From the NCBI GenBank assembly GCA_958009055.1, contig OY253659.1:558001-622000 (forward strand): a DNA stretch of 64,000 bases. Direction: 5' to 3'. Every line of letters starts with the position of its first letter. Position 1 is the first letter of the stretch. A program made the translations under genes and the position numbers. This DNA comes from Choricystis sp. odSpoLacu1. Taxonomy: Eukaryota; Chlorophyta; Trebouxiophyceae. Below are positions 42,330 through 53,183 of this stretch, piece after piece. The notes beneath the pieces were generated by a model that made no database searches, had not been told where the DNA came from, and worked only from the letters and a program-made list of their open reading frames with translations.

Positions 42330-43529
42330 TCACCGAAACGCGACCCCGGGCGGCACGCCCAGTGCGTCCCGCACCAGTTCATACGTCGCAAACGCGATGG
42401 CGACACCGGGCGCCACTTTGACGTATTCAGGCACGATGCCCGCGTAAAAGCCGGCGGGGCCGGCGCGCGCGAGGACGTCTCGGACAACGCGCGCGTAGGA
42501 GGGAGGCTTGGTGCTGCCCGTCCCCCCCACCCCGCCCGCCGCCAGCTGCATGCGCCTCCGCACCAGGTCGAGTGGAAAGGTGGCTGTCGACGACAACAAC
42601 CCCGCCACCGCGCCACACGCCAGAGACACGGCGGGCGAGGGCGGCGCGCGCGGGTCGCCCGCGCGCGCGGTCCATGCCGACCGCAGCGCGCCGTAGGCGG
42701 TGTAGTTGAGGGCGAGGGAGGGGCCCACCTGGGCCAGAGTGGCGCCCAGGCCGCGGTACAGGCCGCGCACGCCGTCGGCGCGCACGATGGCGGCGAGGGT
42801 GGCGGCGACGCGGGGGCGCGCGTCGCCGACTGCGGCGCCACTGGCAGCGAGGCGCGTGCGCACCAGGTCCAACGGGTAAGCCAGTGCGCAGGCAGCCATG
42901 CCGGCCGCTCCACCGCACGCCAGGCGGCGCACGGTGTCTGCGCGGGCGGTGGCAAAGTAGGAGCGCGGCGGACCGTCGTCGTCATCATCGCCGTCGCCCG
43001 CGGCCGCGAGCCACGCCTCCGTCAACCGTTCGTACGCCCAAAAGTTGACGGCGGAGTAGGGCAGGCGGTGGATGATGGTGACGCCGTTGCCGCGCCAGAG
43101 GGAGGCGACGCCTTCGCGCTCTGCGACGGCGCGCAGCGCGGCGCGCAGGGACAGGCCCGCGATTTGGGAGGGCGGTGCCCCGCCTCCTGCCGCCGCTGCC
43201 GCTGCACCCACGGTCGGAGCCACGCCCTGCACCTGGTACAGGATGGTGAGGCGGGCCAGGGGCGCGGTGGCCGTTTTGGAGACTGCGCCTGCTATGCCGC
43301 CCGCGGCCAGCAGTTTGGCCGACTCCACTGCATCATCGCGCGAGGATGAGGGCGCGGGGTCGTCATCGTCGTCGTCATCGTCGTCGTCATCGTCAGCGTC
43401 GACGGCGGAGGGTGGTGCGAGTCTACCTCTCGGCGGCAAGCGTGCGCGCTCGAGGTGCTCCCCATCGTGCACGTCGTCTGGGGAGGACGCTGCCACGGCG
43501 TCGTCCTCCAGGTCGACGACCCACCGCAT
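42330..43529 (-). CDS. Mitochondrial carrier (SLC25) family protein
   Basis: Intronless, 399 residues. A long acidic N-terminus includes a run of 12 Asp (about residues 46-57). Three carrier repeats follow, with signatures APLARLTILYQVQG, YPLDLVRTRL and FPLDLVRRRM and the linked WRGNGVTIIHRLPYSAVNF, YRGLGATLAQVGPSLALNY and YAGIVPEYVKVAPGVAIAF. The first signature lacks the usual acidic residue after PL, as is typical of a plant carrier group related to nucleotide or cofactor carriers. It probably sits in the mitochondrial inner membrane; substrate unknown. The Asp-rich head resembles, in charge only, regulatory extensions of Ca2+-dependent carriers, with no EF-hand seen. Confidence 0.92.
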   Translation of the reverse strand: MRWVVDLEDDAVAASSPDDVHDGEHLERARLPPRGRLAPPSAVDADDDDDDDDDDDDPAPSSSRDDAVESAKLLAAGGIAGAVSKTATAPLARLTILYQVQGVAPTVGAAAAAAGGGAPPSQIAGLSLRAALRAVAEREGVASLWRGNGVTIIHRLPYSAVNFWAYERLTEAWLAAAGDGDDDDDGPPRSYFATARADTVRRLACGGAAGMAACALAYPLDLVRTRLAASGAAVGDARPRVAATLAAIVRADGVRGLYRGLGATLAQVGPSLALNYTAYGALRSAWTARAGDPRAPPSPAVSLACGAVAGLLSSTATFPLDLVRRRMQLAAGGVGGTGSTKPPSYARVVRDVLARAGPAGFYAGIVPEYVKVAPGVAIAFATYELVRDALGVPPGVAFR

Positions 43530-44037
43530 GTGTTCAGTGTGTGTGTGAGTGTGGGTAGTGCGAGAGAGTGTGGGAAAAGGGGAGGCACACGCAGACTAGG
43601 GGCGCATTTGACGGCCGACGGCCAGCGCTGGCGTTTTTCTTCGACGCGTGGATGCGACCGTCCTTTGCGCGTCCGATGGGGCAACGCTGTCGGATGGAGT
43701 CACGCTTGGCTCGTGGGTGATGGAGAAGGGGCCGGGAGGACAAGGGCGCGCCGGCAGCGCCACACACACACACAAGGGGAGTAGCGTGAGGGACGACTTT
43801 TTGCTCGTCTCTGCTCCTCTCCTTTAACTCTCCTCCGTCCCAGCCCAAAAAAAACGGTCGACCAGGCGCAGGGCGTGCCACGCCCCGTCCTAGACGACAG
43901 GAATCAACCATGGTCTGTGTGTGTGTGTGTGAGGGAGCTTGGCGCCCTTGTGCGGCGGCCGTGTGACGGGGGAGCGGGGGAAGCGGCCTCTTGCGCACCC
44001 GTCTCTCTTCCCTTCCGCGCCCGCGAGAGCGCACCGC
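43530..44037. other. Divergent intergenic region, SLC25 carrier / coiled-coil gene
   Basis: A 508-nt gap with a CA tract near 43760 and a (TG)n tract at about 43914-43933. Part of this may hold an unrecognised first exon of the following coiled-coil gene; an ATG at 43910 directly precedes the TG tract and GTGTGAG. No firm feature. Confidence 0.4.
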
Positions 44038-44950
44038 ATGACACGCCATCTCACCCACATCAAAGAACTCACTCACACCCAACCACAGCATCCTCCCCAG
44101 CCCACGCCCACCACGCTGCCAACCTCCCCCCCCCCCGTCCGCGGCATCCACCGCTTCCTACCTCGCCGACCGCCTGGCCGCCGCCCGGGACGACCTGCGC
44201 GGGCTGCAGCGCGCCCTGGCGTCCGCGCGGTCGGGAGGGGCGGCGGCTGCAGCTGCGGCGGCGGCCGCGGACGAGCGCGCGACGGACGAGGCGGCACGCG
44301 CCGACGCCTCCGCACGCGACGCACAGAGGCTGTGGGCCGCCCTGGCTGACGCGGACGCCAGGGTGGCGGCTGCTGAAGCACGGGCGACAGTTGCGGAAGC
44401 GGCTGCAGCCGAGAGAGTGGCGGTCGCCGAAGCTCGAGCCGCGGCCGCCGACGCAGCAGCCACGTCTGCAGCCGCAGACAGCGACAGCACAGCACACGCC
44501 TGGACCGCCGCCACCGACTCCGTCGTGGCGGAGTGGAGGGGCGCCATGGCCCGCGCCCACGCCGATGTGCAGGCCGTCACCGCGCGCGCGGTGGCGGCAG
44601 AAGTGCGCGCCGCGGCGGCCGACGCTGCCGCGACGCTGGCGCGTGGTGCGGCTGACGCCCAGGCCGACAGGCGGCGCGCGGCCGAGGCGGCGCTGCGGTC
44701 TGCGGCATCCCTGTTTCGGGAGGAGGTGGAGGCGAGGGCGGTGGCGTTGGCGGGGGTGAAGCAGGCGAAGAGTGTGGCGAGGGGGGGCGTGCCAGCCGAC
44801 ACCCCGCCCTCTGCCGCGGCGCAAACCGACTCGCCGCCCCGGTCGCCCCCTCCGCGCTCCCCGTCTCCCCATCCCACGCCCGCGGTGGCGTGGTGGGTGT
44901 CGCCTCCACCGGCGCGGCGGCGCAGGAGAGAGAGGGAGGGTGTGATGTGA
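44038..44950 (+). CDS. Unrecognised Ala-rich coiled-coil protein; 5' end unresolved
   Basis: A clear coding frame runs from about 44140 to the stop at 44948-44950: STASYLADRLAAARDDLRGL, then about 200 residues of Ala-rich heptad sequence (EARATVAEAAAAERVAVAEA), a segment WRGAMARAHADVQAVTARAV, and a Pro-rich basic tail ending PPPARRRRREREGVM. No ATG lies in this frame before a TGA at 44039. The ATG at 44038 (MTRHLTHIKELTHTQ) would connect if the C11 run at 44126-44136 had 10 bases. Alternatively, an upstream exon is spliced to CCCCAG at 44100. No family was recognised. Heptads and basic tail suggest a structural protein. Confidence 0.45.
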
Positions 44951-45004
44951 AAGAAAGATCGGGGTTTTTTAACAACGGTTTCAAAAAAACAGATCACGCG
45001 TCTC

Positions 45005-46465
45005 TCACACCAAGTAGGGTGAGTCCAGCACCGCGTACCCGCTGGCCACGCCTCCCTCGTCCGCGTCCACTGGTTTGGTGCGCAGCAGGTGGCCGGCTGG
45101 GGCGTTGAGCAACACCTTGTCGCCGCGAGCCACCAGTACGCCAAACACGCCGAGCTCAGACAAACAGGCGACCCCCTCGGCTGCGACTCCTGCCCGCACC
45201 AGGGTGGTGGTGTGGGGTGCAGGGCGCATGCGCTCCATCAGCACGTAGGCGGCGAGGCGGCAGGGGGCCCAGGAGGACAGGGCGGTGGCCAGGTCGGCTC
45301 CATAAACGTTGTTGCCTCCACCTTCACGTTGAGGTTTCAACACAAAGAGGTGGGGGGCACGCTGAGCCGCTGTCACCGCCTCATCCACATTTGGGTCGGT
45401 GCCCAGAGCGTCCAGGCGCCACAGGCCGGCGTACACGGCGCGGCACGCGGCCGCAGCGGCGGGCGCGACGAAGCGTTCGGTGGCCCCCGGCGCTGCCAAC
45501 GCAGCTTGCACCATCTTCGTTCCCGCCAGCTGCAGCCTCGCCGACGGGCACAACGCGGCGTCCGAGGATTCGAGCAAAGCGCGCGCCGTCCACTCTGTTT
45601 CCGTCTGGTAGTCGGTCGGCGCGTAGCCCGCTCGATAGTAGACCAGGGAGATGCGTTGATTGTCGTACAGCAGCGCGCCGTCAGCCGGCGCCACGCTCGC
45701 TTTCGCTGCGACGTCGGCCAGCGTCGCCCGGATGACGGTCACGCCGTGGTCGTCAGTCAGGCACGCGGCCAACGCTGCCTGGTCGTACGCGTTGGCTTCG
45801 CCGGGTTGGACGACAAACAGGGCGGCGCCCGGGGCGGGCAGCCGCGCGCCGCGCGCGTGCTCTTGTGCTGCGGCCGCCAGTCCCGATGCGAGCGCGGCAC
45901 GCGCGTTGTTGGCCGGCAGCCTCGCCCTCGCCTCGTCGTCCCACCCCGCCCTCGCCGCCAGAGTCGCGTGCATGGTGGACGTGGCGGTGGCGAGGCAGCC
46001 AAAGGAGGAGGCGATCGTGTTGAGCTCAACCTGGAGTGCGCGCGGGGTGGTGGTGGTGGCCGCTCCATCACCACCGTCCGCCTCCCACCCGGCATCGATC
46101 AAGTAGTCGGACCGGGACAACAGCACGTCCAGCTCGGTGCCTGGCCGCCGCCCTGGGCCAGTCGCTGCCGCACCGGCGGCCACGGAGAGCAGGCGCGACG
46201 TAAAGTCATCGGCTGCCGCAGCGCGTGCAAGTGTCGTCGCCGTCCACTCTGCATCCCGAGACACCGCGGCCGCCAGTTGGTTAAAGGCGGGGGCGGCGTC
46301 TACAGCTGCAGCGAACGCGGCGGCCGGTAGGGGGGCGGGGGTGACGGCGAGCGGCGCGTGGACGAGGGCGCAGGGCGGCGCGGAGGGCACGCCGCGCAGG
46401 CCGACGACCTGTGGTGTGAAAACGAAAATCAGCCTCGGACCCATGTTTCTCTGCCTCGTTTGCAC

Positions 46466-46503
<38 letters not shown>

Positions 46504-46666
46504 TCACCAAGCCGTGCAGTGCGGCCCACGTCGCCGCGTCGGCGACCGCGGTCGGCGCGAGCCGCGGGGGGGCGGCGGCCGTGGGCGCGCCCTCCATCGC
46601 GCGGCTGGTGGTGGCTCGCGTGGGGATGGGCCGCGGCGGGCGCGAGCGGAGCAGAGGGCTTCGCAT
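45005..46666 (-). CDS. GSH2: Glutathione synthetase, eukaryotic type
   Basis: ATP-dependent ligation of gamma-glutamylcysteine and glycine. Exon 1 46666-46508 and exon 2 46408-45005 join in phase 0, 520 residues. Exon 1 begins MRSLL-like basic sequence (MRSPLLRSRPPRPIPTRATT), a plausible organelle presequence; an internal ATG at 46598 (MEGAPTAAAPP) could give a cytosolic form. Core motifs: LVHAPLAVTPAPLPA, SRSDYLIDAGWE, LQVELNTIASSFGC, NAYDQAALA, YYRAGYAPTDY, LQLAGTKMVQ, FVLKPQREGGGNNVYG (ATP-binding Gly-rich loop) and VLMERMRP. These match the family from end to end. The intron carries adjoining CT and CA repeats (about 46465-46502). Confidence 0.95.
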
Positions 46667-46994
46667 TCGCGAGGCGCTGTGGGCAAGCAACAAACCGCTC
46701 TCGCCAAGAAAACAAAAACCGGTGTTTTTTCGAGAGGGAAGGCTCACTCTCTGCGTGCGCGATTTCGCTCTCGCCCCCGCGCCGCGCGGAACGCCCCCTC
46801 CCCTCCCTCGCTCGAGCCGGTGCGTCCACACGCCGCGCGTGTGTGCACACGCGTCCCCCGCGACGCGTGTGGCGGGGGCGGCGGGCCTGCACACCGCGCA
46901 GAGAGCCCCCGCGGTCGCGGGTGCGCGTGGGCGCCGCGCTCACGCACTCTCTCCCCCTCCTCCCCCCTCCCCACAGGCCTCCCCCGCCCCTCCC
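46667..46994. promoter_or_regulatory. 328-nt divergent promoter, glutathione synthetase / unknown membrane protein
   Basis: GC-rich gap between divergent start codons, with an A-rich patch (AAGAAAACAAAAACC) near 46707 and a T6 run near 46724. No TATA box was seen. Confidence 0.45.
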
Positions 46995-48555
46995 ATGGCC
47001 CCGGCTGCCAGTGACCTGGCCGCCGTGGCCGCGGGCGCGCCGGGTGCGGGCGCCGCCCTGGCGGCCCTGGGGGACGCGGTGTCGGCCGCGGTCGACGGCG
47101 GCGCGTGCGTGAGGTAGGCGTGTTTTTTTGTGTGTGTGTGGGGGGGCGTGTGTGTGGCGCGCGCGCTGTGTTTGTTCCTGCGCGCGCCGTGCGCAGACCG
47201 CGCTACGAGCCACTGCAGCGAGGGACGGCAGCGGCCGAGGCGAGCGCGCGGGGGCGAGAGTCGTCCGCGCGCCGCACGCACCCGTGTTTTTTTTCGGGGG
47301 CAGCCATCCCCAACCACTATCCCCTCCCCCCCTCCCGCACACACAGCCTCGCCCTCTTCTCCAAGACGGACGCCGCCCTCTACTCGTTCCGCCTGGCCCC
47401 ACCCCCCGCCCCCGCCCCCGTGGCCCCGTTCCCGCGCGCGGGCAGCGCGGCCGCGGCCGCGGCCGCCGCGCGCGCGCGCCCGTCGCGGGGCCGCCGTCCC
47501 GCTTCCCCGACTGGTTGGCCGCCATGCCCGCCGCGTCGGACTGCTGGACCGCCCCCCTGGTCGTGTCCGGGTCGGCGGTGGGGGCGTTGACGGTGGCGGC
47601 GTCGCGCGCGGGGGCGCTGGCGGCTGTCGCGCCCACGCTTGCTGCGGCAGCCGCTGTGGCGGCCCCGCACGCCGCCCTCGCCCGCCTGGACGCTGAAGCC
47701 GCCGCCTCCGCCTCCCTGCTGGCTCGCGTCGTGCCGGCGCACGTGGTGGACGCCACGCTGCGGTCGAGCGAGGCGGCGGCCGTGAGTGCCGCGGCCGCGC
47801 CGCGCCGCCGCGCGCCGCGGCCGGTGGTGCACGCGACAGCGTGCGCGCCTGCCACACCCATTGTCAAGCTGCCGGCCGCCCTGCGGGCTGCGGCGGCTGC
47901 CGTCGCGTCCGCCTGCGACGCGGACGCCTCGACCGCCGGCCCCTCCCAAGCCTCCGTCGACGCCGCCGTCCTCATCGGCTGCGTCGTGGGTGGCGCCGTG
48001 GACGCCGCCCGTGCTGGCTCCCTGTGGGTGGAGGGCGGCGCGGCGACCGCGGGTGCAGCTGCCTTGGTGGCGATTGTCGCCGCGGCCGGCCTCTCGGCCG
48101 TGTGCGCGGCCGCCGCGCCGTCCCTGGCCGGCGCCACCTCCGTCCCCCGCCGCGCCCCCGCTCTGGCGGCCGCCCGCCTGCTGCGAGCGATTGCCTTCGC
48201 CGCTGCCCCGAGGTCGCTGCCGGTGACCAGGGGGCGCGCCCTGGGCGCCGCGTCGGGCGCGCTCATGCTGCTCACGCACGGCGTGGCCGCCCCCCTGCCG
48301 CCCTCCATGCACGCGGTGGCGGGTGGTGGGTCTGCCCTGGTGCTGGCCGTCTCTGCCGCGGCCCGGGGTGGCGTCGCTGTCGGCGCGTCTGCCGCGCTGT
48401 GGCTGACACTTGCCGGCGTCCTCACCCCGGCCCTCCTCGTCGCCGCCGCGCGCGGCCGGGCGGCCGCCGCGGACGCGGCTGCCGCCGCCGCCGCTGCCGC
48501 CGCCGCGCGCGCCACATCGAGAGCGGCCAAGGCCAAGACGGCGGAAGCGTGGTGA
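46995..48555 (+). CDS. Unrecognised Ala-rich multi-pass membrane protein; frame break
   Basis: Exon 1 46995-47113 (MAPAASDLAAVAAGAPG...ACV) joins exon 2 at 47347 (AG plus C gives Ser), reading SLALFSKTDAALYSFRLAPP. The body of the gene lies in another frame: SRFPDWLAAMPAASDCWTAP, then about six hydrophobic stretches such as VDAAVLIGCVVGGAVDAA, AALVAIVAAAGLSAVCAAA, GALMLLTHGVAAPL and ALWLTLAGVLTPALLVAAA, ending KAKTAEAW. One base is missing (or two extra) between about 47440 and 47490, where GC dinucleotides repeat. Total about 442 residues. No family was recognised. The long minus-strand frame opposite shows no domain and was rejected. Confidence 0.55.
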
Positions 48556-49359
48556 TGATGGACAAACATGTTGTACCCTTTTTTTTTCTTTTCTTCGCAA
48601 AGATAGGAGAAAAGAACAAGAAAAAAAGCCCCCTCCACTTACACAAACCCGTCCATACTATTTTGCTCTGGCCTGTTTGACGGTCGCGATGGCGGGCTGT
48701 GGGGGCTGCTTCCCCCCGCCCGTTTTTTTTCCCCCTCGCGCCTTGCCCGCACCCCCACCCCCACCCCCCCGAGCCCGCGTGATTCTCCCCCCTCACCCTG
48801 CTTTTCCCTCTCTGCGCCCAGGCCTCGCCGCCCCCCACCCCCTTTCACGGGGCCCAGGGACGCACAGGCCAAGGCAGCGCGGGGAGGCGTGGGGGCTTCC
48901 TCGAGAGACGCGTTGTGAGTGGCCGGCGGAACAACAACAAAAAACGTGCGGGTTGCCCCGCGCGCCGAGTTTTTTGTCAACCCTCCCCCTTTTTCGTGGG
49001 CACCCGGGAAATGATACTGTGTGTCGTTTTGGTCCCACCCCCGCCCAGTGTTTGCGCCCCCCCTTCTTTTATTAACACACTCCGTCTAGCATTCTCACGC
49101 TCGGGCTGTTCCGGGAGAGCGTGTGGGCTTCGACCCTTCCCCCCCCCCCCCCCCCTCCATGCTCAGTTTTATTGCAAATGATCATACATAGCGCCCCACC
49201 TTCTTTGAGAGGGGGGTCGCGAGTCAACACACCTAACACAGGAGAACGGGAGGAGAAAACGGCGTGCTTCTGTCTCCAACACACCAAACACAGGAGACCG
49301 GGAGGAGAAAACGGCGTGCTTCTCTCACTCCTCTTCCATCCCCCCCTTTTTAACAAACA
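48556..49359 (+). other. 804-nt intergenic region
   Basis: Between the unknown membrane protein and the Ca2+-ATPase, both plus strand. It contains a T8 run near 48724, a C-run at about 49138-49156 and the 52-bp tandem repeat at 49229-49330. The T- and A-rich patches near 48580-48640 fit a 3' UTR. No gene, tRNA or TATA box was recognised. Confidence 0.5.
49229..49330 (+). repeat. Tandem duplication, 52-bp unit, upstream of Ca2+-ATPase
   Basis: Two near-identical copies carry the core AACACAGGAGAMCGGGAGGA followed by GAAAACGGCGTGCTTCT. The core begins at 49241 and again at 49293, a 52-bp period. It ends about 30 nt upstream of the ATG at 49360, so it lies in the promoter or leader. Confidence 0.9.
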
Positions 49360-52300
49360 ATGGCGCGCGCCTCCACCAAGGCGCCGTCCCCGCCGTGGAC
49401 GCTGACCGCCGCCGCCGCCGCGGCGGCGGCGGGCACCGACGCGGCGGCGGGGCTGAAGAGCGCGGAAGCCGCACGCCGCCTCGACGTGCACGGGCGCAAC
49501 GAGCTGGCGCGGGAGTCGGCCACGCCGCTGTGGCGGCTGGTGCTGGCCCAGTTTGACGACATGCTGGTCAAGGTGCAGAGGAGGAGAGGGGTGGAGAGGC
49601 GGAGGGCGCGTCGCGCGTGCGCGCGCGATCGGGAGCGGGAAGCTGCCCCATCGATGGCGCGGTGCGGTCTGCCCAAAGCCTCGGGCGGTGGGCCGACGCC
49701 TGCAGCTGATTTCAGCCACGCTGTAGTGCGCGTGTGTGGGCTGGAAGATGGAACGCGGCGAGGCACGGCGACCAACCAAAACCAAACGACCGATGGTTGG
49801 CAACGCCACGCGCGCCCCACGCACCTCACCCGCTGCCACAGCCACCACTTGATTTCCCTCTTGCCCCCCCGAAAACGCTAGACACTCACCACACACACAC
49901 ACACACACCAACCCCCAGGTCCTGCTCGCCGCCGCCGCCGTCTCCTTTGGCCTGGCCCTCGCCGACGGCGACGAAGGCGCGCGCGCGTTTGTCGAGCCTG
50001 CCGTCATCCTGCTCATCCTGGCCGCCAACGCGGTGGTGGGCGTGTGGCAGGAGACCAATGCGGAGGCCGCGTTGACCGCGTTGAAGGACATGCAGCCTGA
50101 CGTGGCCACTGTGATTCGCGACGGCGCCCCCATTTGCATTGATGCCTCGGACGTCGTCCCTGGCGACGTCCTCCTGTTGACCGCGGGCGACCGCGTGCCC
50201 GCGGACGCGCGCGTGCTGGAGCTGCGCACGGCGACGCTGCGGGTGGAGCAGGCCAGCCTGACGGGGGAGTCGTGCGCGGTGGCCAAGGACGCTGCCCCTG
50301 TGCCCGACGCCGGCGCCTCCATCCAGGACAAAACCAACTCCGTGTTTGCGTCCACTGCCGTCGTGTCGGGCGCCGCCACCGCCCTGGTGACGGGGACGGG
50401 CATGGAGACGGAGATTGGAGCGATCCAGGCCCAGATTGCCGACGCCGCGGCCGAAGAAGACGACACCCCCCTCAAGAAAAAGCTGGACGCGTTTGGCGAA
50501 GGCCTGGCCGCCTGCATCTTTGCGGTGTGTGTCCTCGTGTGGATCATCAACTGGCGCCACTTTGTCAGCTGGACGCCGGCCAAGGGGGCGACGGGCGTGT
50601 GGGCGCGCGTGCCCAACTGGGACACGTTGTCCTTCCAGCCCGCCGCCTGCATCTACTACTTCAAGATCGCGGTCGCCCTGTCCGTCGCCGCCATCCCGGA
50701 GGGGCTGCCCGCCGTCATCACGACGTGCCTGGCCCTGGGCACGCGCAAGATGGCGGCGCGCAAGGCCATCGTGCGGCGGTTGCCGAGCGTGGAGACGCTG
50801 GGCTGCACCTCCGTCATCGCCTCCGACAAAACGGGCACCCTCACCACCAACCAGATGGCGGCCGTCGAGATCGTGACCCTGGGCCGGGGCGCGGGGGCGC
50901 CGATCGTGCGCACGGTGGGTGGGTCGTCGTTTGATCCGGCTGATGGCGCGGTCGAGGGCGTGGCGGGTGGTCGCGCCCGCCTCCGCGCCCCCCTGGACGT
51001 GGCGGCCGCCGTGTGCGCCGTCTGCAATGATGCACGCCTGGATCGCAACGACTGCGGCGCCGTCAAGGCGGCGGGCGCGCCGACGGAGGCGGCGCTGTTG
51101 ACGCTCGCTGAAAAACTGGGGGCGACACCCGCGCGCGGGGGGGGGGCTCACCGCCGCCACCGCCGCCTACGTGTCCGCCCTGCCCCGCTTGGCCACCCTG
51201 GAGTTTGACCGGGAGCGCAAGTCGATGTCGGTGCTGTGCGCGCGGAGCGGTGAGGGCGGCAAGGCCGCCCCCGCGCGCCGCGGCAAGACCAAGGCCGCTG
51301 CACCCACCACCGCCACCACCCTCGACCCCCCCCTCCCCTCCCTGCTCACCGGCACCGGCAACATCCTGCTCGTCAAGGGGGCCGCCGAGTGCGTGCTGGC
51401 GCGCTGCACCCACGCCCTGCTGGAGGATGGGTCCACCGCCCCCCTCGCGCGCGCAGACGCGGCACGCCTGGGCTCCCTCGTGGACGCCATGGCGGCACGC
51501 GCCCTGCGCGTGCTGGCGGTGGCGGTGCGGGTGGATGAACTGCCGGGGGCGCTGGCCAAGTTTGGGGGGGACGTGGGGGCGGACGCGGCCGCGGCGTCGA
51601 TGCTCGGTGACGTCGCATCTTACCCCACTTTGGAGTCGGGCCTCTCCCTCGTCGCTCTGATCGCCCTGCACGACCCTCCCCGCCCCGAGGTCGCGGCCGC
51701 CGTCGCCAGGTGTGGTGCCGCCGGCGTGCGCGTCGTCGTCGTGACGGGCGACAACCGGCTGACAGCGGAAGCCATCTGCACGCAGGTCGGCGTGTTCCCG
51801 CCGACCGGCCCCCCCCGCGGCGCCTCCATCACGGGGCGCGACTTTGCGGCCCTGGACGCGGCGGCGACCACGACCCTCCTCACCCGCCCGGGCGGCCTGT
51901 GCGTGTCGCGCGCTGAGCCCGCGCACAAGGCGGCGTTGGTGAGGGCGTTGAAGAAGACGGGCGCGATCGTCGCCATGACGGGAGACGGCGTCAATGATGC
52001 CCCCGCCCTCAAGCTGGCCGACATCGGCATCGCCATGGGCATCTCGGGCACTGCAGTGGCTCGCGGTGCGGCCGACATGGTGCTGGCGGACGACAACTTT
52101 GCGTCCATCGTGGCGGCCGTGGAGGAAGGGCGCGCCATTTATGACAACATGAAGGCCTTCATTCGCTACATGATCTCCTCGAATGTCGGCGAAGTCGCCT
52201 CCATCTTCCTGACTGCCGCCCTGGGCCTGCCGGAGGGCCTGATCCCGGTGCAGTTGTTGTGGGTGAATTTGGTCACAGACGGGCCGCCCGCGACAGCCCT

Positions 52301-53183
52301 CGGCTTCAACCCGCCCGACCCTGGCGTCATGCGCCGCCCCCCCCGCCCCTCCAACGAAGACCTGCTCACCCCCTGGTTGCTCTTCCGCTGGCTGGCGGTG
52401 GGCGCATACGTGGGGGCGGCGACGGTGGGCGTGCTGGCGGCGTGGTACGTGGGGCCGCCCTGGTTGGCTGCCATCGGCCTCGACCCGTCCGCCGACGGCC
52501 ACACGCCCCTGTCCTGGGCCCAGCTGACCCGGTGGAGTGAGTGCGGTGGCTGGTCCAAGAGTGCGTACAAGGCCATGCCCTACACGACGGCTGGTGGTGG
52601 CAGTGTCGCCGTCACCTCAGCCTGCGACATGTTTTCCGCTGCGTCTGGCAAGCTGAAACCCGCCACCCTGTCCCTGACCGTGCTGGTGGCCATCGAGATG
52701 CTGAACGCGCTCAACGCGCTGTCTGAAGACTACTCCCTGATCACCGTGCCTCCGACCAGCAACCCGTGGCTGCTGGCCGCGATGGCGGTCTCCCTTGGAC
52801 TGCACGCCCTGGTTCTCTACACCCCCCCTCTGGCCCGCATCTTCTCCGTTGTCCCCCTCTCCCTCCGCGAGTGGGGCCTCGTCGCCCTGTTTGCGTGCCC
52901 CGTGGTGGTGGTGGATGAAGCGCTGAAAGTGGTGGGGCGCGCATGGCGCACGCGCGACGACGCGCGCGCGCGGCCGCGACCGCGCGCGCGGTCAAAGCGT
53001 CCCGCCGCCGCAGCTCCAGCGGGGTGGGCAAGGGGTCGGCGCGTGGGCAGAGGGTGCGTGCCAAGGTGGAGTGATGGGATTTTTTTTTTAGAGGGGGCGT
53101 TGCAGGCCCAGGGTCTCGGCTTCTGCACATTCCGGGGGGGGCCATGGGTGTCGAGGCTGGGAGGGAGAGGGGCGAGCGTGTGA
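49360..53183 (+). CDS. P2A-type Ca2+-ATPase (SERCA/ECA-like); one frame break
   Basis: ER/endomembrane calcium pump. Exon 1 49360-49572 and exon 2 49919-53183. Order: N-terminal HGRNELARES and helices; actuator TLRVEQASLTGESCAV; PEGLPAVITTCLALGTRKMA; phosphorylation site SDKTGTLTTNQM (Asp about 374); nucleotide domain with LATLEFDRERKSMSV and KGAAE; hinge VVVTGDNRLTA and AMTGDGVNDAPALK; C-terminal helices with IPVQLLWVNLVTDGPPATAL. The frame breaks at a G10 run (51137-51146): with nine G the sequence GGGLTAATAAYVSALPRLAT continues properly. Length about 1158. The last 70 residues look unlike the family; a neighbouring frame ends SARGQRVRAKVE at 53071-53073, so a second slip in GC repeats near 52960-52990 is possible. 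Confidence 0.93.

Noticed and set aside
46281..48638. 785-codon minus-strand open frame opposite the unknown membrane protein
   Set aside because: It reads through the glutathione synthetase leader and shows no domain; the plus strand has splice sites and hydrophobic helices.
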